Below are positions 27,811 through 38,693 of a stretch of DNA of 64,000 nucleotides, one piece after another. Each line of letters begins with the position of its first letter. Within the stretch, counting starts at the first letter, position 1. Under the pieces are notes generated by a model, which saw only the letters and a program-made list of their open reading frames with translations, was not told the DNA's origin and made no database searches. Both the position numbers and the translations under genes were made by a program. The stretch spans positions 4,712,001 to 4,776,000 of the forward strand of contig NZ_CP081864.1 of NCBI RefSeq assembly GCF_019797845.1, in the 5' to 3' direction. The DNA comes from Symbiopectobacterium purcellii (GTDB lineage: Bacteria > Pseudomonadota > Gammaproteobacteria > Enterobacterales > Enterobacteriaceae).

Positions 27811-28761
27811 TTACAGCCAGTTTTTGCGCTTGAAGTAGAGGTACGGTGCCAATCCCGCCAGGATCATCAGCACGATAGCCCCCGGATAACCAAACGACCA
27901 GTGCAGTTCCGGCATAAACTCAAAGTTCATCCCATAGCTGGATGCCACCAACGTCGGCGGCAGGAACACCACGGATACCACCGAGAAGATCTTGATAATG
28001 CGGCTCTGCTCGATATTGATAAAGCCCATCGCCGCCTGCATCAGGAAGTTGACCTTCTGAAACAGAGATTCATTGTGCGGCAACAGGGATTCGATATCGC
28101 GCAGGATCTCGCGTGCCTGTTCCAGTTGCCCGCCTGGCAGGCGCGCGCGACGTACCAGGAAATTCAACGCACGCTGGGTATCCATCAAACACAGGCGCAC
28201 CTTCCAACCCACGTCTTCCAATTCTGCCAGCGTCGAGAGTGCTTCGTCGTACTCTTCACCCTGACGCCCTTCCATGATCACGCGGCTGAGTGATTCCAAA
28301 TCGCTGTAGATGTTTTCGATTTCATCGGCCAGCTGTTCAATCTTGGTTTCAAACAGATCGAGCAACAGTTCGTAGGCGTTACCGTCCACCAACGTCTGGT
28401 TGCGCGCACGCATCCGGTACAGACGAAAGGCCGGTAACTCGCGCTCACGCAGCGTATACAAACGCCCGTCGCGAATGGTGAATGCCACAGTGGAGTTTCC
28501 AGCGTGGTCGTCCGCGTCTTCGAAGAAGAAAAAGGAGTGGATATGCAGGCCGTCTTCGTCTTCGAAGAAACGAGCCGATGCTTCGATATCTTCCAGTTCA
28601 GGGCGCGTTGCCAGGCTCTGCCCCAACCGGTTTTGCACCAGTTCACGCTCTTCATCTTCAGGCTCGACCAAATCCACCCACACAGAGGCGGCGATATCAT
28701 CGGTGTCGTCCAGTTCCAGACGGGATAAACGGCAGTTATCCAGTTTAAATGCGCTCAGCAT
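27811..28761 (-). CDS. corA: Magnesium/cobalt transporter CorA
   Basis: This is a homopentameric inner-membrane Mg(2+) channel that also carries Co(2+) and Ni(2+). It is 316 aa (the same as in E. coli), with a large acidic cytoplasmic N-terminal domain, a long stalk helix, two C-terminal membrane helices, the signature [11 protein letters not shown] (Gly277-Met278-Asn279) and the basic end KRKNWL. An upstream short frame ending 13 bp before the ATG may be the leader peptide CorL. As a Ni(2+)-permeable channel it is an alternative nickel entry route beside NikABC. Confidence 0.97.
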   Translation of the reverse strand: MLSAFKLDNCRLSRLELDDTDDIAASVWVDLVEPEDEERELVQNRLGQSLATRPELEDIEASARFFEDEDGLHIHSFFFFEDADDHAGNSTVAFTIRDGRLYTLRERELPAFRLYRMRARNQTLVDGNAYELLLDLFETKIEQLADEIENIYSDLESLSRVIMEGRQGEEYDEALSTLAELEDVGWKVRLCLMDTQRALNFLVRRARLPGGQLEQAREILRDIESLLPHNESLFQKVNFLMQAAMGFINIEQSRIIKIFSVVSVVFLPPTLVASSYGMNFEFMPELHWSFGYPGAIVLMILAGLAPYLYFKRKNWL

Positions 28762-28774
28762 AGGCCATGTGCTC

Positions 28775-28891
28775 CTAGTGCGATAACAGAGAAAGACGGA
28801 CGCGATGAAGCACAGAAACGGTGATGACAGGGCACCAACAGGTTTCGAACCGACGGTGCTGACTCAATATGATGACGGAGGGATACAACAT
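28775..28891 (-). CDS. Candidate corA leader peptide (38 aa, CorL-like)
   Basis: A 38-codon frame ([19 protein letters not shown] onward) begins in the corA 5' leader and ends with TAG whose AG forms part of the AGGAG site in front of corA, so termination and corA initiation are physically coupled. In Salmonella, translation of a corA leader ORF (corL) controls Rho-dependent termination in response to Mg(2+). Position supports the analogy; the amino acid sequence has not been compared. The ribosome site is weak. Confidence 0.4.
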   Translation of the reverse strand: MLYPSVIILSQHRRFETCWCPVITVSVLHRVRLSLLSH

Positions 28892-29154
28892 CACCGATAA
28901 CCACCAGGGCTACCGATATAACAGCGGAGAGCCTTAGAAATGGTTAGTAATCAATTGATTAATGAGCCAGTATCGACTGGGTGTGTCCAAGGCGGGGCCC
29001 TCCGGGAATAATGATGGGCGCATCTTACGCCGAGATGAAAAAGCCTGTCAACTTTTAAACTGTGACAGTTAAAAGATGCACGAATTGTTCAATTCTGCGT
29101 CGAACGATAAGCTCATGCGGCGAAGATGACTTTCCCACGCCGCCTTAATGCCGT
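28892..29154. other. corA upstream region with an inverted repeat
   Basis: This region should contain the corA promoter. CTTTTAAACTGT-g-ACAGTTAAAAG (29052-29075) is an inverted repeat with 11-bp arms and one unpaired base, and AATCAATTGATT (28952-28963 region) is a short perfect palindrome. Either could be a protein-binding site. No gene is visible. Confidence 0.4.
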
Positions 29155-29901
29155 TTAGCGTTCATCGTCGAGCAGGTAAGCAATCGCCCGTACCGGAAAG
29201 CCCGGCGTACCGGCGAAATTGGGAAAGCTGACCTGAAGATACGCCCCAACCGCAGGCACCTGATCAAGATTGTTCATCACCTCGACCTGCCAGGCATCGC
29301 GATCGAGCACATAGAATTCGCCAATCAGCCCATTGTTGCGACGAAAATCGACGGCGGCATCGGTATCCAGCGTTTCATGGCCGACGGCAGCAATCTGGCG
29401 CTGTTCAAACAAAAAGCGCAATGCCTCGATGGACCAGCCCGGCGTGTGGCTATTGCCTTGCGTATCGTTGTTGGCAAAGGCCTGCGCATCCGGCCAGCGC
29501 GTGCTCCAACCGCTGGCGAACGCCACAAAGCAACCCGATGGGATCTGACCGTATTGTTGCTCGAAATCCACAATGTCCTGCACGCCGAGACGGTAGTCCG
29601 CATCCTGAGCCACTGCCTCCTGCTTGTGGATCACGCGCAGCGGCAACAGCAACTCCTTGTTGGCAAGCCCCTCCAGACAGCGTTTGCCCAGAGAAAAATG
29701 CGCAGGGGCATCAATGTGCGTCCCCGTCTGGGTCACAAAGGTGAGCTGCTGGGCAAAAAAACCATCCTGCTCAACCGTATACAGCGTGTTGCGCTGCACA
29801 CCGGGAAACGCGCTGAAGATCGGGATCGATTCCGTTACGCTGTGCGTCAGGTCTACCCATTTCTTGCCACGCAGGGCCGTGATTATCTCGTCTAACGTCA
29901 T
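29155..29901 (-). CDS. Cyclase-family metal-dependent hydrolase
   Basis: This 248-aa protein belongs to the cyclase/kynurenine-formamidase (Cyclase, PF04199-type) family. The metal-binding signature GTHIDAPAHF is near residue 59-68, with a later His/Glu-containing GHETLDTDAA segment. The N-terminus DLTHSVTESIPIF is typical. Family members hydrolyse formylkynurenine, isatin or related amide and lactam substrates; the substrate here is unknown and no tryptophan-catabolic genes lie near. The start MTLDEI is chosen because the 42 open codons before it are unconserved and a GGAG site precedes it. It follows uvrD by 47 bp on the same strand. Confidence 0.82.
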   Translation of the reverse strand: MTLDEIITALRGKKWVDLTHSVTESIPIFSAFPGVQRNTLYTVEQDGFFAQQLTFVTQTGTHIDAPAHFSLGKRCLEGLANKELLLPLRVIHKQEAVAQDADYRLGVQDIVDFEQQYGQIPSGCFVAFASGWSTRWPDAQAFANNDTQGNSHTPGWSIEALRFLFEQRQIAAVGHETLDTDAAVDFRRNNGLIGEFYVLDRDAWQVEVMNNLDQVPAVGAYLQVSFPNFAGTPGFPVRAIAYLLDDER

Positions 29902-29948
29902 CCCGGTTGCTCTCCTTTTCCATGAATGCGACAGTGTTGATGCCTGTG

Positions 29949-32111
29949 TTATACCGTCTCCAACCGCGCATAGGCGGCGACCAGCCACTTGATACCCTGT
30001 CCCTGAAAAGCAACCTGCAAACGGCAATGCTCACCGCTGCCTTCCAGATTGATGATGGTCCCTTCACCAAATTTCTCGTGGCGCACCCGCTGGCCCAAGG
30101 CATAGCCGCTATCACTTTGGCTCACCGGTGTCCCCAAGCGTTGGTGGTTGACCGGGCGAGACACGCTGGCACGCAGTCGCACTTCCTCCACGCACTCAAC
30201 AGGCAGTTCACCAACAAAACGCGATGGGCGATGATAGGTTTCTTTGCCGTACAACCGCCGGCTTTCGGCATAGGTCAGGGTGAGTTTCTGCATGGCGCGC
30301 GTTACGCCGACATAGGCCAGACGGCGCTCTTCTTCAAGACGTCCACCCTCATCCAGCGACATTTGGCTCGGGAACATGCCCTCTTCCATGCCAACGATAA
30401 ACACCTGAGGAAACTCCAGCCCTTTAGCGGAGTGCAGCGTCATCAGTTGTACCGCATCCTGATAAGCATCGGCCTGTCCTTCACCCGCTTCCAGCGCCGC
30501 GTGAGAGAGAAATGCCTGCAACGGCATCAGGTCCATATCCTCTTCCTGATAGCTGAACTGGCGCGTCGCCGTCACCAGTTCCTCCAGGTTTTCAACCCGC
30601 GCTTGCCCTTTCTCGCCGTTTTCCTGCTCGTACATCTGCCACAAGCCGGAATCTTTGATAGCGCGATCGGTTTGCACGTGCAGCGGCAGATCGGCCGTTT
30701 CATAAGCCAGTGCTTCCACCAACTCGATGAAGCGCTGCAACGCAGAAGCAGCACGCCCTGCCAGCGCTTTTTCCTGCAACAGCACGCGGCTGGATTGCCA
30801 CAGCGTCACCTGCCGATCGCGCGCGGTCTGACGTACCACGTCCAAGGTGCGATCGCCGATACCGCGCGTTGGGGTATTCACCACGCGCTCGAACGCCGCA
30901 TCATCATTGCGGTTGGCAATCAGGCGCAAATAGGCAAGCGCGTCTTTGATTTCCTGACGCTCGAAGAAGCGCATGCCGCCATAAATCCGGTACGGCATGC
31001 TCTGTTGCAGCAAGGCCTCTTCCAGCACGCGCGATTGGGCGTTGCTGCGATACAGGATGGCGTTTTCCTTGAGTGCACCGCCATTTTCCTGCCACACCTT
31101 GATGCGATTAACCACAAAACGGGCTTCATCCAATTCGTTAAACGCGCAGTACAGGGAGATGGGGTCCCCCTGCGCATCATCCGTCCACAGGTTTTTACCC
31201 AACCGCCCGCCGTTATGCGCAATCAGCGCATTGGCTGCGGTAAGAATAGTGCCGGTGGAGCGATAGTTCTGCTCCAGACGAATGGTTTCGGCTTTGGGGA
31301 AGTCATTTAAAAACAGCTGGATGTTTTCCACCTGCGCCCCGCGCCAGCCATAAATTGACTGATCGTCATCACCGACGATCATCACGCTAGCGCTGTCTCC
31401 CGCCAGCATGCGGATCCAGGCGTACTGAATACGGTTGGTATCCTGAAATTCGTCCACCAGAATATTGGTAAAGCGCTCGCGGTAGTGACTGAGAATATGG
31501 GGTTTGTTCAACCACAGTTCGTGGGCGCGCAGCAGCAGTTCGGCAAAATCGACCAGTCCGGCGCGATCGCACGCTTCCTGATAGGCCTGATACACCTTGA
31601 GCCAGGTCTGCTCAACGGGATTGCCATAGCTTTCGATATGCTGTGGGCGTAGCCCTTCGTCTTTCTTGCCGTTGATGTACCACATCGCCTGGCGCGCAGG
31701 CCACTGTTTCTCATCCAGATTCAGCGCCCGAATCAGGCGCTTGAGCAAACGCAGTTGATCTTCACTGTCCAAAATCTGAAAATCCTGCGGCAAACCGGCA
31801 TCAAGATGGTGCGCTCGCAGCAGACGGTGCGCCAGACCATGGAAAGTACCGATCCACATGCCACCCTGGCTGGTGCCGATCAAATGCTCGATGCGGTGGC
31901 GCATCTCCGCCGCCGCCTTATTGGTGAACGTCACCGCCATGATGGAATAGGGCGAACACTGCTCAACGGACGTCAACCAGGCGATACGGTGCACCAGCAC
32001 CCGCGTTTTGCCACTTCCGGCGCCCGCCAGTACCAGAAGATTTCCGCGCGGCGCGGCAACCACATCGCGCTGTTTATTGTTCAGGCCATCAAGAAGTTGA
32101 GAAACGTCCAT
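29949..32111 (-). CDS. uvrD: DNA helicase II UvrD
   Basis: This superfamily 1A helicase acts in nucleotide excision repair and methyl-directed mismatch repair. It is 720 aa, identical in length to E. coli UvrD, with Walker A LAGAGSGKT (Lys35), the DEFQDTN motif II, QNYRSTGTIL motif IV and VGVTRAMQKL motif VI; the C-terminal Tudor-like end FQGQGIKWLVAAYARLETV is intact. A LexA-type box lies 54-69 bp upstream. It is downstream of yigB, as in E. coli. Confidence 0.98.
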   Translation of the reverse strand: MDVSQLLDGLNNKQRDVVAAPRGNLLVLAGAGSGKTRVLVHRIAWLTSVEQCSPYSIMAVTFTNKAAAEMRHRIEHLIGTSQGGMWIGTFHGLAHRLLRAHHLDAGLPQDFQILDSEDQLRLLKRLIRALNLDEKQWPARQAMWYINGKKDEGLRPQHIESYGNPVEQTWLKVYQAYQEACDRAGLVDFAELLLRAHELWLNKPHILSHYRERFTNILVDEFQDTNRIQYAWIRMLAGDSASVMIVGDDDQSIYGWRGAQVENIQLFLNDFPKAETIRLEQNYRSTGTILTAANALIAHNGGRLGKNLWTDDAQGDPISLYCAFNELDEARFVVNRIKVWQENGGALKENAILYRSNAQSRVLEEALLQQSMPYRIYGGMRFFERQEIKDALAYLRLIANRNDDAAFERVVNTPTRGIGDRTLDVVRQTARDRQVTLWQSSRVLLQEKALAGRAASALQRFIELVEALAYETADLPLHVQTDRAIKDSGLWQMYEQENGEKGQARVENLEELVTATRQFSYQEEDMDLMPLQAFLSHAALEAGEGQADAYQDAVQLMTLHSAKGLEFPQVFIVGMEEGMFPSQMSLDEGGRLEEERRLAYVGVTRAMQKLTLTYAESRRLYGKETYHRPSRFVGELPVECVEEVRLRASVSRPVNHQRLGTPVSQSDSGYALGQRVRHEKFGEGTIINLEGSGEHCRLQVAFQGQGIKWLVAAYARLETV

Positions 32112-32164
32112 CGGTACAGTTATCCGTTAACAGACAAGCAGTAACCCCAGGGGCACTTACTTCA

Positions 32165-32180
32165 CTGGTGATTTATACAG
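32165..32180 (-). promoter_or_regulatory. LexA-box-like site upstream of uvrD
   Basis: CTGGTGATTTATACAG matches the LexA consensus CTGTATATATATACAG at 12 of 16 positions, including both CTG/CAG ends, and lies between yigB and uvrD where E. coli has its uvrD SOS box. Confidence 0.7.
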
Positions 32181-32194
32181 CTAAATTAGCAGAA

Positions 32195-32914
32195 TTATAG
32201 CAGCGTTGTGAGCAATGCCAACCGTGAAATTTCCACATGCGGCAATAACCGCGCATCGTCAATCTTCATCAGGTTGCCTTGATGCAGGTTAATCCAGCAC
32301 GCTTGCAAGCCATTACGCACCGCACCGGCCACGTCGGTGGTCAAGTCGTCACCCACATGCAGAATCTGCTCCGGCGCTACGTCCAGCGCCTGCGCCGCCC
32401 GATGGTACATATCACCAAAGGGTTTGGCACGACCGTCCGGCCCCGCGCGCAGGATAAACCGAAAGTAGCGATCCAACCCGAAGCGGCTGGGATCGGCATT
32501 GCCATTGGTAATCGCCACCAGCGGCCAGCGCTCGGATAAGGCGTGCAACGTATCATGGGTTTCTTGCGTCGGGGTAATCTGGCTACGCCAGTGGGCAAAA
32601 TTCGCCATCGCTTGCGCGGCTCCGCGGCTGGCCGTCACCGCATCAAGCCCCGCCTCACGCAGCAGTTGCTCTACCGCCCGCCGACGCCACTCCGTAACAT
32701 CATGGTATATCTCGGGCTCTTGCTCACGCAGTGCTTCACGAATACGCTGTAAATCGCTTGACTGCACCGCGCCCAGCGCCGGGTGAAAGGCTTGCAGAAA
32801 GCGCACCGATTCCAGCTGTGTGCGTTGAATCACTTCACGTTTATCGTACAGCGTATCGTCTAAATCAAACGTCATGGCGGCTATCGGTGCCAGTGGACGG
32901 TAAAAATGCATCAT
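32195..32914 (-). CDS. yigB: HAD phosphatase YigB (flavin biosynthesis)
   Basis: This 239-aa HAD-IA phosphatase matches E. coli YigB, one of the enzymes that dephosphorylate 5-amino-6-(5-phospho-D-ribitylamino)uracil in riboflavin synthesis and can also act on FMN. Motifs: DLDDTLYD (nucleophile region), AITNGNA, and [10 protein letters not shown]. The ATGATG start overlaps the xerC stop, so it is translationally coupled within dapF-yigA-xerC-yigB. Confidence 0.94.
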   Translation of the reverse strand: MMHFYRPLAPIAAMTFDLDDTLYDKREVIQRTQLESVRFLQAFHPALGAVQSSDLQRIREALREQEPEIYHDVTEWRRRAVEQLLREAGLDAVTASRGAAQAMANFAHWRSQITPTQETHDTLHALSERWPLVAITNGNADPSRFGLDRYFRFILRAGPDGRAKPFGDMYHRAAQALDVAPEQILHVGDDLTTDVAGAVRNGLQACWINLHQGNLMKIDDARLLPHVEISRLALLTTLL

Positions 32915-33828
32915 GTCTTCCCTCGTTTGGCACGCGGATGTGCGGCATCGTACACCGTCGCCAAATGCTGAAAATCCAAATGGGTATAAATTTGCGTGGT
33001 AGAAAGATTGGCATGCCCCAGCAGCTCCTGCACCGCGCGCAGGTCACCACTCGATTCCAACATATGGGTGGCAAAAGAGTGACGTAGCTTATGCGGATGG
33101 ACGTGGCTGTTCAGCCCCTGCTTGATCCCCCATTCGGCAAAACGCTTTTGCACGTTGCGCATCGAAATACGTTTGCCCTGCCGGGTAATGAAGATGGCAT
33201 CATCTTCCGGGCCAAACAGCTCACGCCGTTCCAGCCACTCGCGCAGCCAGTGCACGGCGGTGCGTCCCAGCGGCAGCTTGCGCTCTTTGCTGCCCTTACC
33301 CACGACCCACACTTCGCCGCCGTCCAAATCGACGTGACGACACTCCATGCCGACCAATTCTGCCAAACGCAAACCGGCACCGTACATCACTTCCAGCATG
33401 GCACGATCGCGCACCGCAAGCGGATCGTTAAGATCGATCTCCAGCAGGCGATTTACTTCATCCACATCCATGTTTTTCGGCAAATGCCGACCCGCTTTGG
33501 GCGCAGAAATGCCGCGAGCCGGGTTGGCGGTTAACGCCCCTTGCGCGACCTGCCAATCAAGAAAACTGCGTAGTGCCGAAAGACGCAGCGCCAGACTTGC
33601 CGCTTGCAACCCGCCGCGTTTGCTGCGAGCGGCCACCGAGCGCACGCCCGCGGCATCCAGTGAACGCCATTCGGTGATGCCCATTTCATCCAGCATGGCG
33701 GCAATGGCGCCCAGTTGGCGGCAGTAATTTTCCTGCGTCAGCGGGCTGAGTTGGCGTTCCGCTTTCAAATAACGTAAAAACGCGGCGACCGAGGTCAACA
33801 GTGGCGAAGGCAGCGCGGGGGCGCTCAT
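32911..33828 (-). CDS. xerC: Tyrosine recombinase XerC
   Basis: With XerD, XerC resolves chromosome dimers at dif. It is 305 aa with an N-terminal SAM-like core-binding domain and a C-terminal catalytic domain: Arg in [23 protein letters not shown] (His-x-x-Arg), the second His in LLGHANL, and nucleophile Tyr281 in STTQIYTH. Four-base overlaps join it to yigA upstream and yigB downstream, as in E. coli. Confidence 0.97.
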   Translation of the reverse strand: MSAPALPSPLLTSVAAFLRYLKAERQLSPLTQENYCRQLGAIAAMLDEMGITEWRSLDAAGVRSVAARSKRGGLQAASLALRLSALRSFLDWQVAQGALTANPARGISAPKAGRHLPKNMDVDEVNRLLEIDLNDPLAVRDRAMLEVMYGAGLRLAELVGMECRHVDLDGGEVWVVGKGSKERKLPLGRTAVHWLREWLERRELFGPEDDAIFITRQGKRISMRNVQKRFAEWGIKQGLNSHVHPHKLRHSFATHMLESSGDLRAVQELLGHANLSTTQIYTHLDFQHLATVYDAAHPRAKRGKT

Positions 33829-34529
33829 ACCCGTTCAACCCAGCGTGCCAGCATATCCGGCAGCAGGTTGGCCAAGTGTTGCAGCAGCACGGTGCCCATG
33901 CCGTCTTGATAGTGATGGCTGTCACGACTGCTGAAAATCACCACGCCCAGCGCGTCGTGTTTTCCCAGAAGCGACAGCGCCACAGAACCCACCTGCCGCG
34001 CCTGCGGCAGCAGTAACAGCAACTCGGGCCCGTTCAGGCTACCAAGATAGTGGTTACGGTCACGCAGACGTTGTATGCGCAACGGTTCAAACAACGAACG
34101 CGACAGCGCCAAATGCGTAAAACGCGAAGGCGCGCTGATGCGCCATTTGTCACTGAACAGGCGGATATCCGCGCCAACCAACTCTTGTTGGCGCGCCCAG
34201 TGCTGTAGGCGTTCAAGCAAGTCATGCAGGCCGGTAGCCGCAGACAAATCGGTCTGTAACGCCAGCAGACGACGGAACAACACTTCGTTGCCACGCGCCT
34301 GCTCCATCAGCAAGGTGATCTCTTCTTCCAACTGCGCGATGTGGTGCCGTTGACGCGCTAACTGCCACTCAACCAGCGAGACAGTTCCCCGCACCGGGTG
34401 CGGAATGTGCATTTGCTCAACCTGCCGCGCATTGCGGATAAAGAAATCAGGGTTCTGTTGCAGGAACTGCAAAATCAGTTCGTCACTCAGTGCGTTCTGG
34501 CGTTCTGCCTGTTCCTCGACCTGCTTCAT
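33825..34529 (-). CDS. yigA: DUF484 family protein YigA
   Basis: This 234-aa protein of the DUF484 family matches E. coli YigA (235 aa): [31 protein letters not shown] near the N-terminus, a coiled-coil-like stretch, and a GAF-like C-terminal half ([32 protein letters not shown]). Its function is unknown. Its genomic coupling to dapF and xerC (4-bp overlaps on both sides) is conserved across enterobacteria. Confidence 0.93.
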   Translation of the reverse strand: MKQVEEQAERQNALSDELILQFLQQNPDFFIRNARQVEQMHIPHPVRGTVSLVEWQLARQRHHIAQLEEEITLLMEQARGNEVLFRRLLALQTDLSAATGLHDLLERLQHWARQQELVGADIRLFSDKWRISAPSRFTHLALSRSLFEPLRIQRLRDRNHYLGSLNGPELLLLLPQARQVGSVALSLLGKHDALGVVIFSSRDSHHYQDGMGTVLLQHLANLLPDMLARWVERV

Positions 34530-35350
34530 AAATGAATAAGTCCATCATAGACATGGGTGGCAGGACCGGTCATATAAAGCGGATGCCCGACTCCTTTCCA
34601 ATGGATATCCAGATCGCCCCCCGGTAACGAGACGCGAACCTCATCCGCCAATAGTCCTTGCTGAATGCCCACCGCCACGGCGGCACAGGCACCGCTGCCA
34701 CAGGCCTGCGTTTCACCCGCGCCGCGCTCATATACCCGAAGGCGTATGTGGCTACGATCAACAATCTGCATAAACCCGACGTTGACGCGCTCAGGAAAAC
34801 GCTCGTGGCTTTCCAGCACCGGGCCAAGGGTGTCCACATTGGCGGTATCAACATCGTCAACCTGAATCACACAGTGGGGGTTGCCCATTGAGACCACGCC
34901 GCACAGCACCGTATGATCGTTAGCGCGCAGGATATAGGTTTTCTCCGCTTTGGCGGCCCGAAACGGCACGCGCTGCGGTTCAAAATCCGGCTCGCCCATG
35001 TTCACCCGCACCAGCTCATCATCCGTGACGCTGAGCACCATGCGCCCGGTATGGGTACTCACCGCAATCTCGCGCTTGTTGGTCAGCCCTTTGATTCGCA
35101 CGAAACGGGCGAAACAGCGCGCGCCGTTACCGCACTGGGCCACTTCACTGCCATCCGCATTGAAAATGCGGTAGTGAAAATCCAGCTCAGGATCGTAGGG
35201 TGGCTCAACCACCAGCAGTTGATCAAACCCCACCCCGCGATGGCGATCCGACAAACGGCGGATCAACTCCGGCGAGAAATAGACATTTTGTGTAACGGCA
35301 TCGACAACCATAAAATCATTGCCCAAACCGTGCATTTTAGCGAACTGCAT
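34526..35350 (-). CDS. dapF: Diaminopimelate epimerase
   Basis: A cofactor-independent epimerase converting LL-DAP to meso-DAP for lysine and peptidoglycan. It is 274 aa, with the two catalytic cysteines Cys73 ([10 protein letters not shown]) and Cys217 ([13 protein letters not shown]). The start [13 protein letters not shown] is set by homology; GGAG lies upstream. It forms one operon with lptM upstream and yigA, xerC and yigB downstream. Confidence 0.97.
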   Translation of the reverse strand: MQFAKMHGLGNDFMVVDAVTQNVYFSPELIRRLSDRHRGVGFDQLLVVEPPYDPELDFHYRIFNADGSEVAQCGNGARCFARFVRIKGLTNKREIAVSTHTGRMVLSVTDDELVRVNMGEPDFEPQRVPFRAAKAEKTYILRANDHTVLCGVVSMGNPHCVIQVDDVDTANVDTLGPVLESHERFPERVNVGFMQIVDRSHIRLRVYERGAGETQACGSGACAAVAVGIQQGLLADEVRVSLPGGDLDIHWKGVGHPLYMTGPATHVYDGLIHL

Positions 35351-35431
35351 TATACTGACTCCGCTCATGTAACCGGGCGCGGTAATTACTATCGTGACCT
35401 GTTATCCGTGATTAAAAGGCAACTGTGCCGG

Positions 35432-35587
35432 TTACGGACGCATCGACGGCTTTTGATGCGTATTTTTCTGTGAGTCTGGAACGTTGGTCGGCTCACCGTT
35501 CGGCATATACAGCGGCCCTTTCAGCCCGCAACCCACCAATCCCAGCAGCGTCAGCGCCAGAGAAAATGAACGAAATACCTGCTTCAT
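35432..35587 (-). CDS. lptM: LptM-type small lipoprotein
   Basis: This 51-aa lipoprotein precursor starts MKQVFRSFSLALTLLGLVGC and continues GLKGPLYMPNGEP, the conserved LptM (formerly YifL) lipobox and mature start. LptM assists oxidative folding of LptD in the LPS translocon. The E. coli protein is about 67 aa; the tail here is shorter. The position between dapF and cyaY is the same as in E. coli. It is too short for most automatic calls. Confidence 0.9.
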   Translation of the reverse strand: MKQVFRSFSLALTLLGLVGCGLKGPLYMPNGEPTNVPDSQKNTHQKPSMRP

Positions 35588-35664
35588 CTCATTAAGACCT
35601 GTCAATCATCTATGCATGCTCTCTATAATCGCAGGTGGATCATGAAAAGCAATAGGAATCGAAA

Positions 35665-36000
35665 ATGAACGACAGTGAGTTTCATCAATTAGCGGATGCG
35701 TTAATGTTGACGATCGAAGAAGCGTTGGACGACTTCGACGGTGATGCCGATATCGATTACGAAACCAACGGCGGCGTGATGACACTGAGTTTCGAAAATG
35801 GCAGCAAGATTGTCATCAACCGTCAGGAACCGCTGCATCAGGTATGGTTGGCGACCAAAGCGGGTGGCTACCACTTTACCTATCAGCCAGACAAGGGTCA
35901 GCACCAACAGTGGATCTGCGATCGCAGCGGCGAAGCCTTTTTTGCGCTGCTGTCACAGGCATGCAGTGCACAGGCCGGAGAGGCCGTCTCTTTCGGTTAA
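35665..36000 (+). CDS. cyaY: Frataxin-like iron-binding protein CyaY
   Basis: The bacterial frataxin regulates Fe-S assembly on IscU by slowing IscS. It is 111 aa with the acidic first helix ([16 protein letters not shown]) that binds iron and IscS and the conserved sheet [20 protein letters not shown]. It is divergent from lptM and convergent with cyaA, the standard enterobacterial order. Confidence 0.96.
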   Translation: MNDSEFHQLADALMLTIEEALDDFDGDADIDYETNGGVMTLSFENGSKIVINRQEPLHQVWLATKAGGYHFTYQPDKGQHQQWICDRSGEAFFALLSQACSAQAGEAVSFG

Positions 36001-36008
36001 CGCGGGAA

Positions 36009-36043
36009 AACGCTCTGTTGTCACCAGTGACAACCAGAGCGTT
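36009..36043. terminator. Bidirectional terminator between cyaY and cyaA
   Basis: AACGCTCTG-TTGTCAC pairs with GTGACAA-C-CAGAGCGTT (16-bp stem, one bulge, loop CA). It lies between convergent cyaY and cyaA and reaches the cyaA stop codon (36042-36044). Confidence 0.75.
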
Positions 36044-38597
36044 ACAGCATGTGCAGCCGCTGTTTGATCGCGGGCGAGGCGCTTTCTTTGCCCGGCGATA
36101 TGTTCAAATGAGATAGCGTCGTGCTACGAAAAGGGATCACCTGCGCCCGGCCATCCAACTGCACAATCTGGTAGAACTGCGGCAGGTTGAAATTGATAAA
36201 GCTGGAGCCGTAGGTAAAGCGGTCATGGGACGAGGAGTAAAAACGGCTCACGTCACGCACCAACTCTTCCTTGCTGCCTTCACAGTGGTGATAAACCTCA
36301 ACGCGGTTCGACTCATCCAGAATAAAGATATTAAACCCTTGCTCTTCCGACAGATCCTCAAAGAAGAACTGAATAATCCCTTCACTCGCCACGCCGTCGA
36401 TGACCGCTGGCAGATGGATATGGTTGGTCTCCACCTGCGTGGGCAACCCTTGCAGTTTGTTGTTGGAAATCGCGCCATAGAACTCCACCGCATTTTCCAG
36501 CTTCTGCACCGATACGCTCAGGCGTTCGAAGAACAGGCCCCAGGTCTGCCCTGCCACTTTTACCGCTTTGAAGCGGCCCGGCTCTTGTCGGGTGCTGGAC
36601 AGGCGCAGCTCAATGCACTCGGACACCAACTGCTGCACGCGCGTGCGGATCAAACCGCGCAAGTGCTGGCTGTAGCAGAATACTTCCAGCGATTCCGGCA
36701 GCGCCGCATCCTGATGCATTTTACCCAAAATGGTTTTCAGCGCTTCCAGCACTGACTGTTCGCCGTTGAAATGAAGGGTTCGTACTTCATTCCACGAGTT
36801 GCGGTACAGCAGGTCAATGCTGCCCACCAGACACTGCTGCTGCTCGCCAAAACTGAACACGTCCAGGTGGCGGAAATCAAAATGCACCACCTGATTGCGG
36901 AATGCCGCCGTTGGATCGTGCTCCAGATTGACGATAATCGCCAGATGCCGAATTTCGCACGGGCTGTACAGCGCCTTCGGCGTGGGTGCCGGTAAACGCA
37001 GCGGGAAATGGCAAGAGACGTCATCCACCAACTCGCGCAGGCGGGCAATATCGATCTGCTCGCTGCCTTTGATGTACAAACGCGTGTTCGGCGTCAGCAG
37101 TCCGTTGAAGTAGGCCCACGCCACCAGCTTGTTCAGGTAGCGGTTATATTCCAGCGGCTGATGGCTGATGATGGCATCCATAGACGGTGCCTGATTGTAC
37201 AGATACCAGCCAGAGCGGTTGGCGCGGCCCGCTGGAACGTAGATAAAGGTCAGATCCGCTTCGGACAGGTCCGGCGAAATCTGTGGATTGAGCAGCGTCA
37301 CTTTACCCGGCAGCGCTTCAAAGGCGGCATACAGCTTACGCGTCAGTACGCCGATATCCTGCGGGCTGGCGCTCACGCTCAGGTTGTTGCGTCGCGCAAA
37401 GCGGATCAGGTTACGATAGGTTTGCATCATCGCATCGAGCAATTCATTGTGCGCTTCACGCACGCGCTCGATTTTCCAGTTGGCGCGATTATCCAGCATA
37501 GCAAGGTGTTCGCTGCTCCAGCCCCACTCTTGCACCAGTTGACTTAGGATCTGGCGCCGCCAGCCAACGCAGGCTTTATCGCGCGACAGTTTTTCGCAGA
37601 CTTTGAGATAAAAACAACGCCGCGCCAGATCGAGGCGCGTCGGGTCTTCAATTTGCGTGAGGTAATCGGTTACCCGATCCAGCATCATACAATAAGGGTC
37701 GAGCCCAAACGCGACGATCTCGCCTTTGTGCAGCCGGGCTTTGATATCCATCGACAGCAAGCGCGTGTCAGGGTATTGCCAGGAGTAGGCTTCGAGCAGC
37801 AGGGTTTTCAATACCGCTTTGTACGGGGAATCGATACTTTTATACAGTTGCCACAGACTGGCACCGAAATACTCTTCCGCCGAGAGCGAACTCAATCCGC
37901 CCAGATCCAGCCACTCGTTGGGCGCAAGCGCGCCCTGCGCGTAAAGCGACAGAACGTATTCGTCGTAATGCTCTTCTTCTTCAACCGGCACCATATGCCA
38001 CAGCAGGCGTTTACCGGCCATGCGCACAGCGGTGCGATAAAATTCGTCCAACAACAGAATATGCTGCGTCGAACCGCAATCTTCGCCGCCCAGGCTGCCA
38101 CTTTCATTGTGGCGAAAACGGTTCTCGTCAATCAGGAAGAAGCTGACATCCACCCCTTGTGCCGCCGCCCATTGCTCCAGCAGGGTACATTTCTGCTGTA
38201 AACGCTGGTGCTCTTCGTGGTCTAGCCAGGATTGGTGGCACACCCAGATATCCAGATCGGAAGAGCAGCTCTGGCCGATGGACGAGGTGCTGCCCATAGA
38301 GTAAACGCCGGTGATCGGCAGTTCACCCTGCGAATTGATGGCGGGGATCTCCCCCCAGCGCAGTTCGATGCTGTCGATGTAGCGCTGTTGGTTTTCATCA
38401 GGCGTAAAAGTACACACACCGTGCGGAACCTTACCTTCAAGGTAGCCCGGCATGAGCGGATGATGGTGGTGCAATAATACGGGCAGAAGGCGATAAACCT
38501 GCTGAAAAGCGGGTTTCATTGCTTCCAGAGCGCGGTCAACTCGCAGTTGGTTGATCGCGTCCAGTCTCTGCTTCAAAGTCTCGATGTAGAAGTACAA
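36042..38597 (-). CDS. cyaA: Class I adenylate cyclase
   Basis: Class I adenylate cyclase makes cAMP from ATP under EIIA-Glc control. It is 851 aa (E. coli 848). The N-terminal catalytic half has the nucleotidyltransferase-like [20 protein letters not shown] motif, and the regulatory C-terminal half is intact. The start codon is TTG (reading TTG TAC TTC TAC ATC GAG), as in E. coli, where the weak start limits expression. A conserved CRP site precedes it, so cAMP-CRP should repress the gene. The product feeds the CRP-dependent glpT promoter in this window. Confidence 0.97.
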   Translation of the reverse strand: MYFYIETLKQRLDAINQLRVDRALEAMKPAFQQVYRLLPVLLHHHHPLMPGYLEGKVPHGVCTFTPDENQQRYIDSIELRWGEIPAINSQGELPITGVYSMGSTSSIGQSCSSDLDIWVCHQSWLDHEEHQRLQQKCTLLEQWAAAQGVDVSFFLIDENRFRHNESGSLGGEDCGSTQHILLLDEFYRTAVRMAGKRLLWHMVPVEEEEHYDEYVLSLYAQGALAPNEWLDLGGLSSLSAEEYFGASLWQLYKSIDSPYKAVLKTLLLEAYSWQYPDTRLLSMDIKARLHKGEIVAFGLDPYCMMLDRVTDYLTQIEDPTRLDLARRCFYLKVCEKLSRDKACVGWRRQILSQLVQEWGWSSEHLAMLDNRANWKIERVREAHNELLDAMMQTYRNLIRFARRNNLSVSASPQDIGVLTRKLYAAFEALPGKVTLLNPQISPDLSEADLTFIYVPAGRANRSGWYLYNQAPSMDAIISHQPLEYNRYLNKLVAWAYFNGLLTPNTRLYIKGSEQIDIARLRELVDDVSCHFPLRLPAPTPKALYSPCEIRHLAIIVNLEHDPTAAFRNQVVHFDFRHLDVFSFGEQQQCLVGSIDLLYRNSWNEVRTLHFNGEQSVLEALKTILGKMHQDAALPESLEVFCYSQHLRGLIRTRVQQLVSECIELRLSSTRQEPGRFKAVKVAGQTWGLFFERLSVSVQKLENAVEFYGAISNNKLQGLPTQVETNHIHLPAVIDGVASEGIIQFFFEDLSEEQGFNIFILDESNRVEVYHHCEGSKEELVRDVSRFYSSSHDRFTYGSSFINFNLPQFYQIVQLDGRAQVIPFRSTTLSHLNISPGKESASPAIKQRLHML

Positions 38598-38693
38598 GAC
38601 GGTCCGCCTGATTATCCCAGTGCCTAGAAAAAACCCCGTGTTCCAAACTCATCAGCAATAGAATTAGAGGAGTGACTGATAAGATAGTGCTGG

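Noticed and set aside
29907..31310. Long open frame (467 codons) antisense to uvrD
   Set aside because: uvrD on the other strand is full length and fully conserved; the antisense frame has no motif or ribosome site and is a by-product of codon bias.
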